Positions 11,444 through 22,539 of a stretch of 64,000 bases of DNA are shown piece after piece (position 1 is the stretch's first letter; each line of letters starts with the position of its first letter). A program made the position numbers and the translations under genes. The notes beneath the pieces were generated by a model. It made no database searches. It was not told the DNA's origin and saw nothing but the letters and a program-made list of their open reading frames with translations. Source of the DNA: Pseudovirgaria hyperparasitica (Eukaryota; Ascomycota; Dothideomycetes; Acrospermales; Acrospermaceae); the NCBI RefSeq assembly GCF_010093815.1, contig NW_022985554.1, forward strand, positions 1,086,999 to 1,150,998, given 5' to 3'.

Positions 11444-12942
11444 TCACCCCATCCACCCCCTCACAAACCCCATAATCCCCCACCCCTTCCTCCTCCGCTC
11501 CTCCTCCTCCCGCTCCCTCTTCCGCACCAACATCCTCTCCCACACCCCCCTCTCCATCGCCAAAACCTCCCGCTCCGTCATCTCCCCCATGCCGAAATCC
11601 GGCGCCGTGTCCGGGGAAGGCACATACTCCCCCTGTCCTTCCGCATCCCCGCCAATCCCAGCTACCCGCACCGCCTCCTCCGCCTTCCCAACAAGCCACT
11701 CCCCATGCACAAGCCCATCAGCCCAGTGCGCAGGCAGCCCCGCTCGACCGACCCACGCGCCGACAAGCGCGCCCGCGACAGCGGCGTTGGTGTCTGCGTC
11801 GCCGGCTTGCATTACTAGGTCTGTGATTATGCGTTCGAAGAGGTGTGCGTTGGTGTTGTCGTTGTCGTTCTTGTTGTTGTTGTTGTCGTCGTAGTCGTTG
11901 TTATATCCACCAGCGCAGCCGCGCATAGCAAGACGCAGCGCGAGAATCGCCGCGCCAAGACACTTATACACGTAGCCCATGCTGCGCCTCTCATCCAGCG
12001 CGAGCTGCGCGTACGTGTCTGCATAAACATGTCTGTCGAACTCCGCCTTGTCGAGCAGGCGAGCAGCTTGTTCGTCCGTTAGGACATCGCCTTCCCCCTC
12101 CCCAGCCCTCGGATCAGCATACTCCCCCCTCGCGCGCACCCACGCCCAACTCCTCTCCAGCAAACAATCTACATCCCCCTCCCGCACGACCGTCCCCCTA
12201 ACCAACCCCCTAACCAATCCCCCAACAACACAACACGCAACAACACACCTCGGATCCGCATGCGTCACAACCCCCACCTCCGCCGCAACCCTCCACACCT
12301 CCTCTTCTCCCCCCGGCGCCCCGAGAACACCAATCACATGCGTCCGCATCAAGCTCCCGTTCGCCGCCATCCTGCGCCCATGTCGGATCCAGTACTCCCG
12401 CGAGACTTGCGCTGGGTCGGAGAGGTAGTTTGCGCTGGACACGACGCCGGCGATGGTGTTTCCTGTGCCGAGGGGGGGGCGGGAGAGGGCGCGGATGCCC
12501 TCGCGGGTCCAGCGGCGGAGGCGCGCGGCGAAGAGGGGGGCGGAGAGGGGGGTGGGGGTCGGGGTGGAGAGGTAGGTTAGGAGGAAGAGGAGGGCGTGGT
12601 CTGTGTCGTCGGTCCAGGTACGGGGGGGGAAGCGGTCTGTGGTTGGTTGGGTTAGGATGGTCTGTTTATATGGTTGGAGGAGAGGGAAGAGGGAGGGAAG
12701 GGGGAGGAAAGGGGAATGAGAGGGACGGAAATACCCCGGTGGCTATCACCCAGCAACGGGGTCACGGGCTCGACGAGGCTGAATTTCGCGGATGGATAGG
12801 CTTTTCGCGCGGCGTCTTGGGTGAGGAATTCGGTGTAGAGGCCGATTGTGTCGCCGAGGGCGGAGCCGAGGATTGTGCCTATGGCGCGGTCGGGGGCGGT
12901 TGGTGGGAGGGGGGATGGGGGTTGTTGAGGGGTGGTGGACAT
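11444..12942 (-). CDS. ADP-ribosylglycohydrolase family protein
   Basis: Two exons, 12735-12942 and 11444-12636, join across a 98-nt GT-AG intron to give 466 residues. The family signature is clear: AIGTILGSALGDTIGLYTEF near the N-terminus, the metal-binding WTDDTDHAL at 77-85 and GDADTNAAVAGALVGA near 348-363. These coordinate the two Mg ions used to remove ADP-ribose from proteins or to cleave related metabolites. The target is unknown. I chose the ATG at 12942 over an upstream in-frame ATG at 13017 because a TATA box (12995-13004) lies between them, about 53-62 bp before 12942. An Asn/Asp-rich low-complexity insert lies near residues 313-333, encoded by GTT/GTC repeats on the plus strand, and the C-terminus is Arg/Glu-rich. 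Strong C-to-G codon switching is seen. Confidence 0.88.
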
Positions 12943-12994
12943 TGTGGGAGGTTGATGGGTGTGAGATGTGTTTGACGTGTGGGTGTTTGGCTTT

Positions 12995-13004
12995 CTTTTA
13001 TATA
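12995..13004 (-). promoter_or_regulatory. TATA box of the ADP-ribosylglycohydrolase gene
   Basis: Reads TATATAAAAG on the minus strand, 53 bp upstream of the chosen ATG. The spacing allows a transcription start some 20-30 bp before the ATG, so the in-frame ATG at 13017 would lie upstream of transcription. Confidence 0.6.
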
Positions 13005-13017
13005 TCCCCCTTGGCAT

Positions 13018-13580
13018 GTTGTGTCGGGGGGTTTACGTTCAGGCAGCAGCTTTTTGGACATATCCACCACTATCTCGTATTCGGCACGTGGTGGCTGAGT
13101 GATGTACCGCACGGATGAAAAGGTCGTGGTTTTGGGTTGTCATGGTGATGAGTAGATGGTGCTGGAACCAAAGTTTGAGTTTGGGTCGTCGGCTCCAGGG
13201 GATGAGAAGGATGGATTTGTGGTTTCGGTTTTTCAGGCTTGGATGGGATGGGATGTGGTTCTAGTTGAGGCTGACACGTGAGTGAGAGTCCCTTTTTGGG
13301 TTTAGCGTGGTTCTTTGTGAATATTTGCGCGGACGTTGGAACGTCGATATTCCACCTCGGACTTTTCTTAGTCATTCTCAAGTCTCGCGCGACGACCCTG
13401 GTTACATGCTTGGAGGGTTCGATGACGTCGTGGTGAAGGTCGCTGGACACTTACTGCATGCTTATAAGGCTCGATGACAACGTGCTGGAGGTGATTGAAG
13501 ACTTACTGCCTGGTACTTGGACCGAGGAGGGATCAACATGACAGATTATAAAGTGCAATAAATTGGACACCTTTAGTCCA
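13018..13580. other. Intergenic region with a small local duplication
   Basis: This lies between two minus-strand genes. It contains an imperfect ~50-bp duplication (about 13415-13456 and 13468-13509, both with CGATGAC and ending GACTTACTGC or CACTTACTGC). An open frame on the minus strand (13070-13450) has biased, Pro/His-rich translation and is not convincing. Confidence 0.4.
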
Positions 13581-14955
13581 TCACCCCATGGACACGCGGA
13601 TGTCGACTGTCCTCCGGACCATGATCTGGTCAGACCCGTGCTCCCTCAACGACTCGGCGTCGACAACAGTGGAAGGCTTGCGACACTCAATGAGATTCCT
13701 TGTATCTGCGTGATCTGGCCGTAACGGACCCAGCTCCATCTCTGGGTTCTTCACCTGTCTCTTGAACCCCCGATCCCTGAATCGCGACCGGCTCATGCTT
13801 TCGGACAAAGTGTTTGACCTACTCCTGGGCTTGCCCGCAGCGCGTTTCCTGTACATGTCGTGAGGGTCCATCTGCCCGGTCGTCGTCGAGAGATATCCCG
13901 TGTTGAACAGGCGCAGAAACGGCCGCATGCACGGGATCGTGGCGGAGACAATGCATAGATGCATCTCAGCTTGGGTGTAGACTGCCGTTTTCACCAGCGA
14001 CCAGGTAACGTCGGGCGAATCAAAGGCCGACATCAGATTCCAGAGGCGGAGGCCACCGAGGGCCGAAATTCTGTGCATGGCTTAGCATAGACCAGATGAA
14101 TACAAGCATACACTACCCACGGTAACCGAAACCAGAATGCCGTGACGACGATGAATTTTGTGGAAAACGGAGCATGGAGATTCCAGACGAGGTATATCGG
14201 CAACGCCAATAGCATGAGCTCTGTCACTGAGCCAGAAGCAAAGATGCCTATCCATTGAGGTTCCTGTTTACGTTCAGCTATAGCCAGGCATCTATATAGG
14301 GCAGATCGTATCATACCGACTGTTTTAGACAGACATGGAAGGCGTCAATGTCATCAAAGTCGCTGCAGGCCACGCCGACGATGATGGTGCATGCGAAACC
14401 CCACATTGCTATCACCATAGAGACGACCAACGAAGCCATAGTGTGCCGCCTGGCTCTGGTCAGGCGATAGATGAAGAGCGAACATCCTGCTCTAGCAAAG
14501 CAGAGCGCCAGGATGTACAAGACGTTACTGATCCACAGAGTCTGAGACCATCAGCGAGGCAAATTCATGCAATTGGACATACAGACCCAGTATGTATGGC
14601 GTTGCGCGTCTTGGGAAAGATTGTGTTCTCGCTGCCCAAGACCGCTGCCGATTGACGACGCAGTGGCAACCGCCTGACCAAACCCAAATAGCTTCTCTCT
14701 CATCAGCAAAGGCCCTTTCATTCACTCGTTCATTTCTATCATCGCACTCACAGTAGCCAGCGTTATCAGCACGTCGTCCCATCTGAACAGCTCGGCAAAA
14801 GGCCACCTCGTCGTAAGGCGGAAGATGTAAAACAGACAAGAGCACGTCAGACACAGCACCATCGCTACTGTTATGAACGGGCTGTGGTCATTTGCACTGA
14901 CGGCATCGCTGTAAACGAGTCCGCGATGCTCTAGTTGGCGAGTAAGTGTTGTCAT
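13581..14955 (-). CDS. SAT4-type (rhodopsin-domain) integral membrane protein
   Basis: Five exons (14752-14955, about 14587-14691, 14317-14541, 14121-14263, 13581-14070) join to 388 residues. The translation shows successive hydrophobic helices, the FRLTTRW and RWDDVLI motifs after helix 1, and a later MxxMRPFLRLFNTGYL-like region typical of the fungal 'integral membrane protein' family (Pfam rhodopsin-domain fungal group, seven helices). The cytosolic C-terminus is Arg/Ser-rich, then acidic. Function of this family is mostly unknown; some members belong to secondary-metabolite clusters, and some carry CFEM domains, which this one lacks. The second intron is the weak point: frame demands a GTCTGT donor at 14586, though a better-looking GTATGT lies 4 nt downstream at 14582 but would bring in a stop. 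Shares a 1.4-kb divergent promoter region with the permease. Confidence 0.8.
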
Positions 14956-16326
14956 TGTTTGGGTACGTGGGCGTGATTGAAGAAAGACCCAACATTCAGG
15001 ACTACATCACGAAGGTACGAGGATTGAAGGAATATCACTTTAACCCAAAGCCTCCGCAAGGAGGAACAGGTTATTTGAGCCATGGTCACATTTCGAAACT
15101 CAGCCTTGCGTCTTACATCCAAGACCAACTAGTCAGCCCTAGGATTTGAGTTGCTTGCGCAGGTCAGCGTCTGCGATATATTGATTGGGTCAGGGAGCTG
15201 TAGTTCTGAACATATACCGCGCCGCGCTCAAGGCGTCTCGGCATCCCGGGGAAAATATAATAGATGAGATGAAGGGCCGTCTACATACCCAGAGCAAATC
15301 AGCGCTGCTCTACCTAGATACCTTGATAGCAGCAACCTCTCCCCTGGAAAGCCAAGCACATTGACGAAACTCTATACACCTATCACTGAATACGACCGCC
15401 AGTCGTATACGGGAAAATATCCTATTCTAGATTTTTTGTCGACCGACCGGATGAGATGTCTCGGTGGTACGTACAGATCATGAACCGGGCCCTCTCCCGG
15501 GTTGCCTCCGGATTAAAGGTCCGTGTGTACCCATGGATCCAGCATTTGTTTGGGACAAGATCGACAAAAGCTCCCGCTCCCGCTTCCGGGATCCACTAGG
15601 TTTAGTTCGCAGACGTCAAAGTAGCAGTCGAAGATTGAAGATGACTGTCGCTGCGACAGCATGCTGGACATGATTTGACACATGTACCAACCCCCCAGAC
15701 AAACAGAATGATTTCTGAAGTAATTATCAGAATCTGGGCCTTCGCCGTATACAAAAGAAAACCCAAGGGCAGGTTTCGGGCAAGGATGAGCGCTCCACAA
15801 TAGCCCCGCTGTGGTTCTATTCGTGTTATCTCGGCAGCTCTCGCCCTGTTCCCTCATTCCTGTTATTTGCCGCGCTTGCAGGCCCTTGCAATGCGTAGGC
15901 GCCGCTGCGCTGTTCGGCGTCGCCGTGTTGGTGTACTCCGGGACCATCCTGGGGTGGATCTACGTTGAAGTCTGACACAGTCACTCACTTCCTTCCTCCT
16001 CGTGCACCGTGCAACCAAACATATCGCAAGTCATTGTCGTCACAAAACCTCGGGGGTCTCTTGCCCTGTACCTATGATGGCTCGAATTTGCATCATGCCA
16101 TTTGAATTGCAGCATGGGATTACCAAACTGTCGGGACGCCACAGTGTAATGGATGAGACTAGAGCAACGTGGTAAGAAGGGTGATTAGAGGATTTCGGTC
16201 CTTTTCTCGGCCCTTTCCCTCTGCCTCCTCTAGTAGCCTCTCGTTTCTGCTCCTCCCGAGGAGTTGAGTTCTTCATGTGAGGGACGGGACTGGTTTTCTA
16301 CGTGTCTTTCTTGCACACTGCCCACC
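14956..16326. other. Divergent intergenic region, SAT4-type protein / permease
   Basis: 1.37 kb between opposed starts. A 144-codon frame on the minus strand (15513-15947) has no recognisable motif or supporting introns. A short hydrophobic reading on the plus strand (about 15890-15974, ending ILGWIYVEV) could be a gene remnant but is too short to assign. Otherwise nothing visible. Confidence 0.4.
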
Positions 16327-18249
16327 ATGGTCAGCTTCGCGAGCATGACGAACAGGTACCTTGCCGAGACGAAGAACGAGTTTGCTCTGGAGTCTCGGAC
16401 CCTTACCGACAACGATGGCCTCGCGGCCGATGCCAATGGCACGATACAAGATGGAAAGGATATGGCGAGGCTTGGTAAGAAGCAGCAGTTCCAAGTACGT
16501 TTGCGTATTTTCCCGGGTGTGTGTCGGTCGCCACATGAGCTCACGGGAAATTATGTAGAGAAACTTTCGGTTCATTTCGATTCTTGGCTTCACGTGCACG
16601 TTGATGTGTACGTGGGAATGTCTGGTCGCGAGCGCGTCTCTGGCATTGATCAATGGCGGTCTTGCGGGGTTTGTGTGGACTTGCTTTGGCACTACGTTCT
16701 GCTACACGGCGGTCATTGCGTCGATGGCTGATATGGCCTCGATGATGCCGACGACCGGTGGACAATACCGTATGATTCCTCCGCTGTGGGATCCGATTCA
16801 TGAAATGTTTGAATTGACAATGTGGGTTTAGACTGGGTCTCGGAGTTTGCGCCAAAAAGCAAGCAGAAATTCATGAGTTACATGGCTGGTACGCACTGTG
16901 AGACTCTGGCCTTGGTCATGACTTTGTCTAAACACAATCTACAGGATGGACTGCGTCGTTGGGATGGCAAGCTGGTCTTGCCAGTACCGCGTTCCTTTCT
17001 GCGACCATGATACAGGGCCTGGTTGTCCTGAACTATCCCACATATGAGGCTCAGCGCTGGCACGCGACACTGATATTCATCGCGGTACTCTCTGTCTGCA
17101 TATTCTTCAACACCATCGGGGCCAGACACCTGCCCCTGATTGAAGGCCTGATCCTGATGCTTCATATCATGGGCTTTTTCGCTGTCGTGATTCCGTTGTG
17201 GGTATTGGCGCCCAAGATCTCGGCAAAAGAAGTCTTCACTTCGTTTTCCAACACCGGAGGATGGAGCTCTGTTGGGAGTGCTTGTATGGTGGGACAGCTT
17301 GCATCGGTATACTCGTTTCTAGGACCCGATGCTGCTGTTCACATGGGTATGTGAACATACCCGAGCATTCCGACGAAGATACTGTACTAACAGCATACAA
17401 AGCTGAGGAAATCCGCGACGCATCCAAGATCGTCCCCCGCGCCATGATCACCACCGTCCTGGTCAACGGCCTGCTAGGCTTCGTCATGGTCATCACATTC
17501 TGCTTCTGCATCACCGACCTGCCCGCCGCCCTGGACTCCCGCACCGGCTTCCCCTTCATCGAAGTCTTTCACGCTGCCACAGACTCCAAAGCAGGCGCCA
17601 CGGCCATGGTCTCCATCTTCATCGCCCTGCTCATGTGCTGCGCAATCGGCAACCTCGCAACCGCGTCCCGACAGTTCTTTGCGTTTGCCCGCGACGACGG
17701 CATGCCGGGCGCGCATATCTGGAGCAGAGTCACCACCGTCGGTGTTGCGATCCCGCTGCATGCGATACTGATCAGCATGACCATCTCCATCGCCATCGCG
17801 CTCATAAACATCGGATCGTAAGTCTCCCCAGCCCCGGTACACAAAGTCACCACCTATCTATCCCCTAACCCCCAGGCACTAACCAAACCCCACACAGCAC
17901 CGCAGCCTTTAACTCCGTCGTCTCCCTCGTCACCGCCGCCGATTTCTCAACCTACTTCCTCTCCATCATCTGCATCCTCACCAAGCGGCTCCGCGGCGAG
18001 CCCCTCCTGCCGTCCCGCTGGAGCATGGGCAAATGGGCCATCCCGGTCAACATCTTCGCCTGCGCCTATCTCATCTTCGGCATGGTCATGTCCTTCTTCC
18101 CGACGTCCCGGATCGGGCTGAGCCCCGAGGGTATGAATTGGAGTGTGCTGGTGTACACGGTTGTGGTTGCGGGGGCGGCGGTGCTGTATTTGGTGCATGG
18201 GCGGTACACGTATCGGGGCCCGGTGGTGAATGTGAGGCGGGTGGAGTAG
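16327..18249 (+). CDS. Amino-acid / choline-type permease (APC superfamily)
   Basis: Six exons (16327-16494, 16559-16769, 16832-16888, 16945-17346, 17403-17817, 17898-18249; introns 56-80 nt, GT-AG) give 534 residues. The splices restore family motifs: the QRNFRFISILGFTCTLMCTWE start of helix 1, SMADMASMMPTTGGQYHWVSEFAP around helix 3, GWTASLGWQAG, and AEEIRDASKIVPRAM. This is the fungal GABA/choline permease branch (UGA4/HNM1 like) of the APC superfamily, with 11-12 helices, probably in the plasma or vacuolar membrane. The substrate (GABA, choline, or other amines) cannot be told. The start at 16327 gives a hydrophilic N-tail of ordinary length. Codons are C-ending from about 17430 to 18090, then G-ending to the stop. 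Confidence 0.9.
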
Positions 18250-19150
18250 AGGGTGGTTGGGCGGTGTGTGGTTCATGCGGCTTTTTGGCGCATGAGTTGT
18301 GCTATGAGAAATGACGTTGATTGCTCATCTGGAATGGCATAGATAGAGGTATGGGGTTATAGATGCTTTGCCGCATAGAGATTATCTGAGCATACAGTTG
18401 AGAAGGTGGAAGTCGGGTGTGTATACATCCTCATCAAATGATAAGGCAACAATCCATGTCTGGCGTTGTCATCTTAAACGCCGGGCTGCCGCATAGCTTG
18501 GTCCATGGAGATTGTTGCCACCGAATGCTATCATTGGTTCGTTTGGGCTGCATTCCACATAATCCGTCGCCAGTATCTCTGCCACAAAGCAACGATCGAG
18601 CAGAAACAAACCAGACTACACCGAGACCAATACACAATGTACTCAATGTCTATCATATCAAGCCTTGTCGGGCTGAGAATCATCGCTCTGCAGCGCTGAC
18701 ATTTGACCGCCCTCTGGCGAATAGACCCTCACGATATAGGCTGGGATCACACAAGGCTGGCTGCCTCTTCTTGCTGACCCATCATTCTACCTGCCTGACG
18801 CCTCTTCTTCGTATCTGCATTGCTTACCCCGCACCATGGGTGTCAAATCAAACGTAAAAGCATGTACTTTGTCTTGCTCTTCAGACTCCAATGCTGACCT
18901 ACTCTCGATCATACTCGATATTGTACTCTAAGCTAGTGTAGACTGTAGAATCCCCCTTCTCAAGTAGACCTCTCCTGAATTCGTACGTCATTGAGGATAC
19001 TTCGAGTAAGTAACTTTAGTCTTTTGTACAGATGGACTTGTCAAAGTCTCACATGTTCCCTTATTCAAGATCCAGAGAGCTTCGATTCTAGTATGCTGAT
19101 GGTGGACTCGGTGTAGGTGCAATTCTCGATCCCCGGGGTCGACCAAAAGA
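18250..19150. other. Intergenic region
   Basis: 900 bp between two plus-strand genes. The open frames here (for instance 18417-18857) have biased composition and no introns or motifs. Nothing recognised. Confidence 0.4.
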
Positions 19151-20464
19151 ATGCAAGCACAGAATGAATCCATAGACCGGAGCGTCTTCACCGTGATCTC
19201 GCCTTTAATTCAAGACAAAGGAAAAGAGCTACACTTGAAGAAGAAAAGGGCACAGTTTGTCACAGACCATGATGCCGTCCTGAAGCAGGAAATCAAGCGA
19301 TGGACCTTACCAGCCTTCCTCGAATCATTCGCTCGACTGTCGCAAGCTCATGTCTTCAGGTCCCCTAGGGAAGAACGTGTGTACTTTGGGGTGTCGCAGC
19401 AGACAGTCAGATCCCAAGAAAATGATCCAATGGTCGGACCTTCAGGAAGTGGGACCGCCGCGGATGCTGTGGCAGACCCAGAACCAGCTCCAAGTCCTGG
19501 CATACCAAATGAGCCTGTCGATGCAGAATCCGACCCAAAGACTGATGACACTGCAGTTGCTGGTAATCGCTTTGCCCCATTCTCTGTTCTCATTAGCTGA
19601 CTGACCGACCCAGACTCGGATCCGGAGGACGCAAAGTCGTCGTTCCAGCCACAGGAAATCATTCTATCGATAAAATATTCCCAGCCGCCACTATCTGCTT
19701 CGCTGCCCCAGCGAATCCAACGGCCACTCCTCGACGACTTCCAAAAAGCCATCGAGCAAGCATGTTTCGATTTCGCGGAGCGGCAGGTGCCCAGAGTTCT
19801 TAGCGAGAAGCGATGGGAATCGGCGGACGCTGTGGAGGTCACCAAATGGCGCAGGATAATTCCACAATCTCTGTGTGCCATGTACAAGAATGACAGCGAG
19901 GTTACACTGACAGGCATGAGCAACATGTTTCACAAAGCGTCACAGCTCCGCAATGCCGCAGTCCATCGCGAGCGTCTGTCAGTATCCAAGCTCGACTACA
20001 TGCTCGATGGCTCCGTTGTCCTGGCAGGGTATCTCAGGGACAAGGACTGTGAAGACCGGTTGCGAAACGACAAGGATCTGGTGCGGAAGTATACGTCCGA
20101 GGTGGAAACAGACCAGAAGAAGCGTCTGAAAATGTTCAAAAAGCAGGTCGACGAGAAGAAGAGGGAGTTTGAGATCTGTTTGCAGCAGATGGGGCAACAG
20201 GTTCTCGAGGACGATGCACGCTTTTCCCACGCAGCTTACAAGCGGCTGGAGCAAGAGCTTCAGACTAGTAAGTCAGCTCGCAGTGGTAGGCTGCAGGATC
20301 GTGTGGGAGTTCTTTGTCATAGTCGTCCGTCACTGCGAGGTTACTGGGAAAATATGGCCGAGATCAATGTAAACATTCTGTGGGACAGTGCTGTATGGAT
20401 GGCTGCGATTGGACTCGTGCTCAGTTTGTTCCTTGCTCCAATTTTCGAGATTTGGCCATCGTAG
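19151..20464 (+). CDS. Uncharacterised tail-anchored coiled-coil protein
   Basis: Two exons, 19151-19562 and 19614-20464, join across a 51-nt GT-AG intron into 420 residues. I do not recognise the family. The first exon encodes a charged N-terminus and a Pro/Glu/Asp-rich linker (about residues 95-140). The middle is a soluble domain with FDFAERQVPRVL and a helix-rich stretch (KASQLRNAAVHRERL). It is followed by a Lys/Glu-rich probable coiled coil (KKRLKMFKKQVDEKKREFE, about residues 310-345) and a C-terminal hydrophobic segment of ~20 residues (WMAAIGLVLSLFLAPIF) ending 4 residues before the stop. That layout suggests a tail-anchored membrane protein. A GTAAGT at 20270 could be an alternative donor, but the frame is open straight through. 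The start is the first in-frame ATG. Confidence 0.6.
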
Positions 20465-21271
20465 GGGCTGCTTTTCTGCTCTCAAGTTTCGCTGTTCCTG
20501 TCGCAAGTTTCGCTTATAGACCGTTTCGCTTCGTCTGACAGCTGTTCTTGATCCCTTCGTGATAGCTCATACTGACTGTGCAGGTTGTGATCTGGTTGGT
20601 TTGTCATACATTGTTACATGAAATCTGAGCTGTGTGACCGACTGTATGCAATATTGATAAAATCTAGGATCCCATCGAAAACGACAATAATGAAGACGAT
20701 GGAATGGAAAGTCGAGCAGGCTAAGTCTATCTGTGGCTATAACAACGACACTGGCTATAGTTCTTGAGACTTTGGTGTGAAGTGACAGGTCCGTGGATTG
20801 GAGAGATGATTGAGCCGTAGCTTGGAAAACACCGTGACCGTATCGACCGGGGCAACTGTTGGAAAAGTAGGCAATTCTTTGCAGTCCCACGCAGCAACTC
20901 ATCGCCCTTGACATGGATACTTGGTATGGATATTTGGGTGATGGCGCGGATAAAGACTCACCGGGCCTTGAGCACGAAGTTGCAGTTGTATCTCGTTGTG
21001 AGCCTGCAACTACTACGGGGCAGTCAGAAAAAGGGGTTATGTACATGCAAAATCCGAATACTTCTCCAGGTCACTTCTCCATTGCGTACATGTCGTGTCA
21101 GCTACAGGTCGCAGGAATCTCGTAAACTGTATTGGACCAGCTTCAGCTATATTAGTGTAAGAATGTCGTGACTGGCGTACAATGGAGCCAATTCCTCCAT
21201 TGTTCTTGGACCCAGTCCGGTAGATGGAAGGAAAACGCCAAAATAATCTTATACTCCATAATGACATTGGA
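20465..21271. other. Intergenic region between convergent genes
   Basis: 800 bp between two stop codons. Several short frames on both strands (20567-21046 minus, 20913-21125 plus) show no motif and compete with each other. I see no gene, though a small orphan cannot be excluded. Confidence 0.4.
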
Positions 21272-22138
21272 CTATACACCGCTCGCACCGGGAGCTTTCT
21301 CATCTTTTCGCAGGCTCAAGAGCAGCTCGCGGAATCTTTGCTTTTCTGTCCCACTGCCGCCCCCACGGGTCCCCTTTCCACTCAGATCAACAAGCTTCGC
21401 AATACGCTCCCAGCTAGTGCCACCCGCCGTAGTGTCTTCACGGCTCTTGATAAAGTCTTCAGCCTCGCGGCGGGTCTGTGCAGTCTGTTTCTCTTTCTTG
21501 TTGTTGTAGTTCTCGTAGAAGTCGTCAATCTGCTCGTGAGCGGCTTTGATGGCCTCGGCCTTGCGGTTTGCAGATACCTCGTCGCGGTGTTGAACTTGGA
21601 GGTCGCGCTTCTCACGCCATTCTCGGATTACTTCTGGCTCGGGCTCGTTTGATTGCGGAATATAAGACGACGCTGTGGTCTGCGGCGCGCCGGGGAGGAA
21701 CGGCATCGAAGTTCCAGTGATGGTGCCGCCAGGAGCCATGTGCTATTATGTGTCAGCTGGTCCTGACGCCCGCAGATATTCTCAGCATACTTCATTAGAT
21801 GTGTCTATCGCAGGAAAGTCGTTGTTGAATGACATCTCCTCGGCATTTCCCGGTGGTTGATATGAGCTACCTCCACCCAGAAGATCATCATCGCCGTCCT
21901 CGACCGTAGCTGCGAGGTTGTCGTTGGGAGAAGCAAACTGATTGGCGTCGTCGCCCAGCGCAGCACGTTCGCGGGAGAGAAAGTCATCACCGTCGGCTGA
22001 GTCGCCGACTAGATCAAAGCCAGCCTGTCCTCTTGCCTCTGTCTGACCTGAGACCTAGATTAGCCGTCATGCGCGAACAGCTGCGTACCACATCATACCT
22101 GCGTCGATCTCGTCCAAGGAGGGAAACCTGTCAGCCAT
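21272..22138 (-). CDS. CLC1: Clathrin light chain
   Basis: Three exons (22099-22138, 21791-22047, 21272-21742; introns 51 and 48 nt) give 255 residues. The N-terminus MADRFPSLDEIDA leads into an acidic region (VEDGDDDLLGG) and the conserved FPAIDTSNE block that binds endocytic adaptors. The middle (EPEPEVIREWREKRDLQVQ onward, about 125-200) is the charged helix that packs on the clathrin heavy chain. The end, SWERIAKLVDLSG followed by a basic segment, is the usual C-terminus. The role is assembly and regulation of clathrin coats at the plasma membrane and Golgi. The acceptor of intron 1 was chosen at 22048 because the nearby AG at 22055 breaks the frame. It is divergent from RTT103 with 401 bp between starts. 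Confidence 0.93.
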
Positions 22139-22539
22139 GATTGCGATTGTGTGTTTGTCGGTGGGTTGGCGGTGCTGTGAGTGGGCTACAGGATCTTCAA
22201 CTGGTATGCGAGTGGATTGACAGCCAGGCAAGGGTATTGAATGAGCTGTTGATGGAAGCAGAAGTTGTGATGTTTGAGTGGGTGGAGGCCAAACTTCACC
22301 TCCGAGCTGCCCTACTCGGCGTTTCTACGGTTCTGGCTTGCGCTAAGGAACTGCTCCAACGGAGCTCCCCAAGCTTCACGGTAATTAGACCTTGCCCGTA
22401 CCGCAACATCTCATACGACAAACTTTTGCGCAGACAACCAACTCGGACAGCATCGTGTAGTACATCTGAAAGGGCTTGAAGCTTCGCAGTGGGACGAATT
22501 TCTGTATAGTCACTCCCGTAAACGTGTCTTGTGCTTGTG
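22139..22539. promoter_or_regulatory. Bidirectional promoter region CLC1 / RTT103
   Basis: A 401-bp spacer separates the two opposed start codons, so both promoters must lie here or overlap the transcripts. No clear TATA box is seen on either strand. Confidence 0.5.

Noticed and set aside
13070-13450. 126-codon frame on the minus strand
   Set aside because: Pro/His/Thr-biased text without motif, no intron or start context; it overlaps the local duplication and the promoter of a confident gene.
15513-15947. 144-codon frame on the minus strand in the SAT4/permease spacer
   Set aside because: No recognisable domain, odd Cys/Ser-rich composition, and no splice sites that extend it.
18417-18857. 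146-codon frame on the plus strand
   Set aside because: No motif; composition resembles translated spacer, and competing frames exist on both strands.
20567-21046. 159-codon frame on the minus strand between convergent genes
   Set aside because: No motif and overlapped by equally long frames on the other strand.
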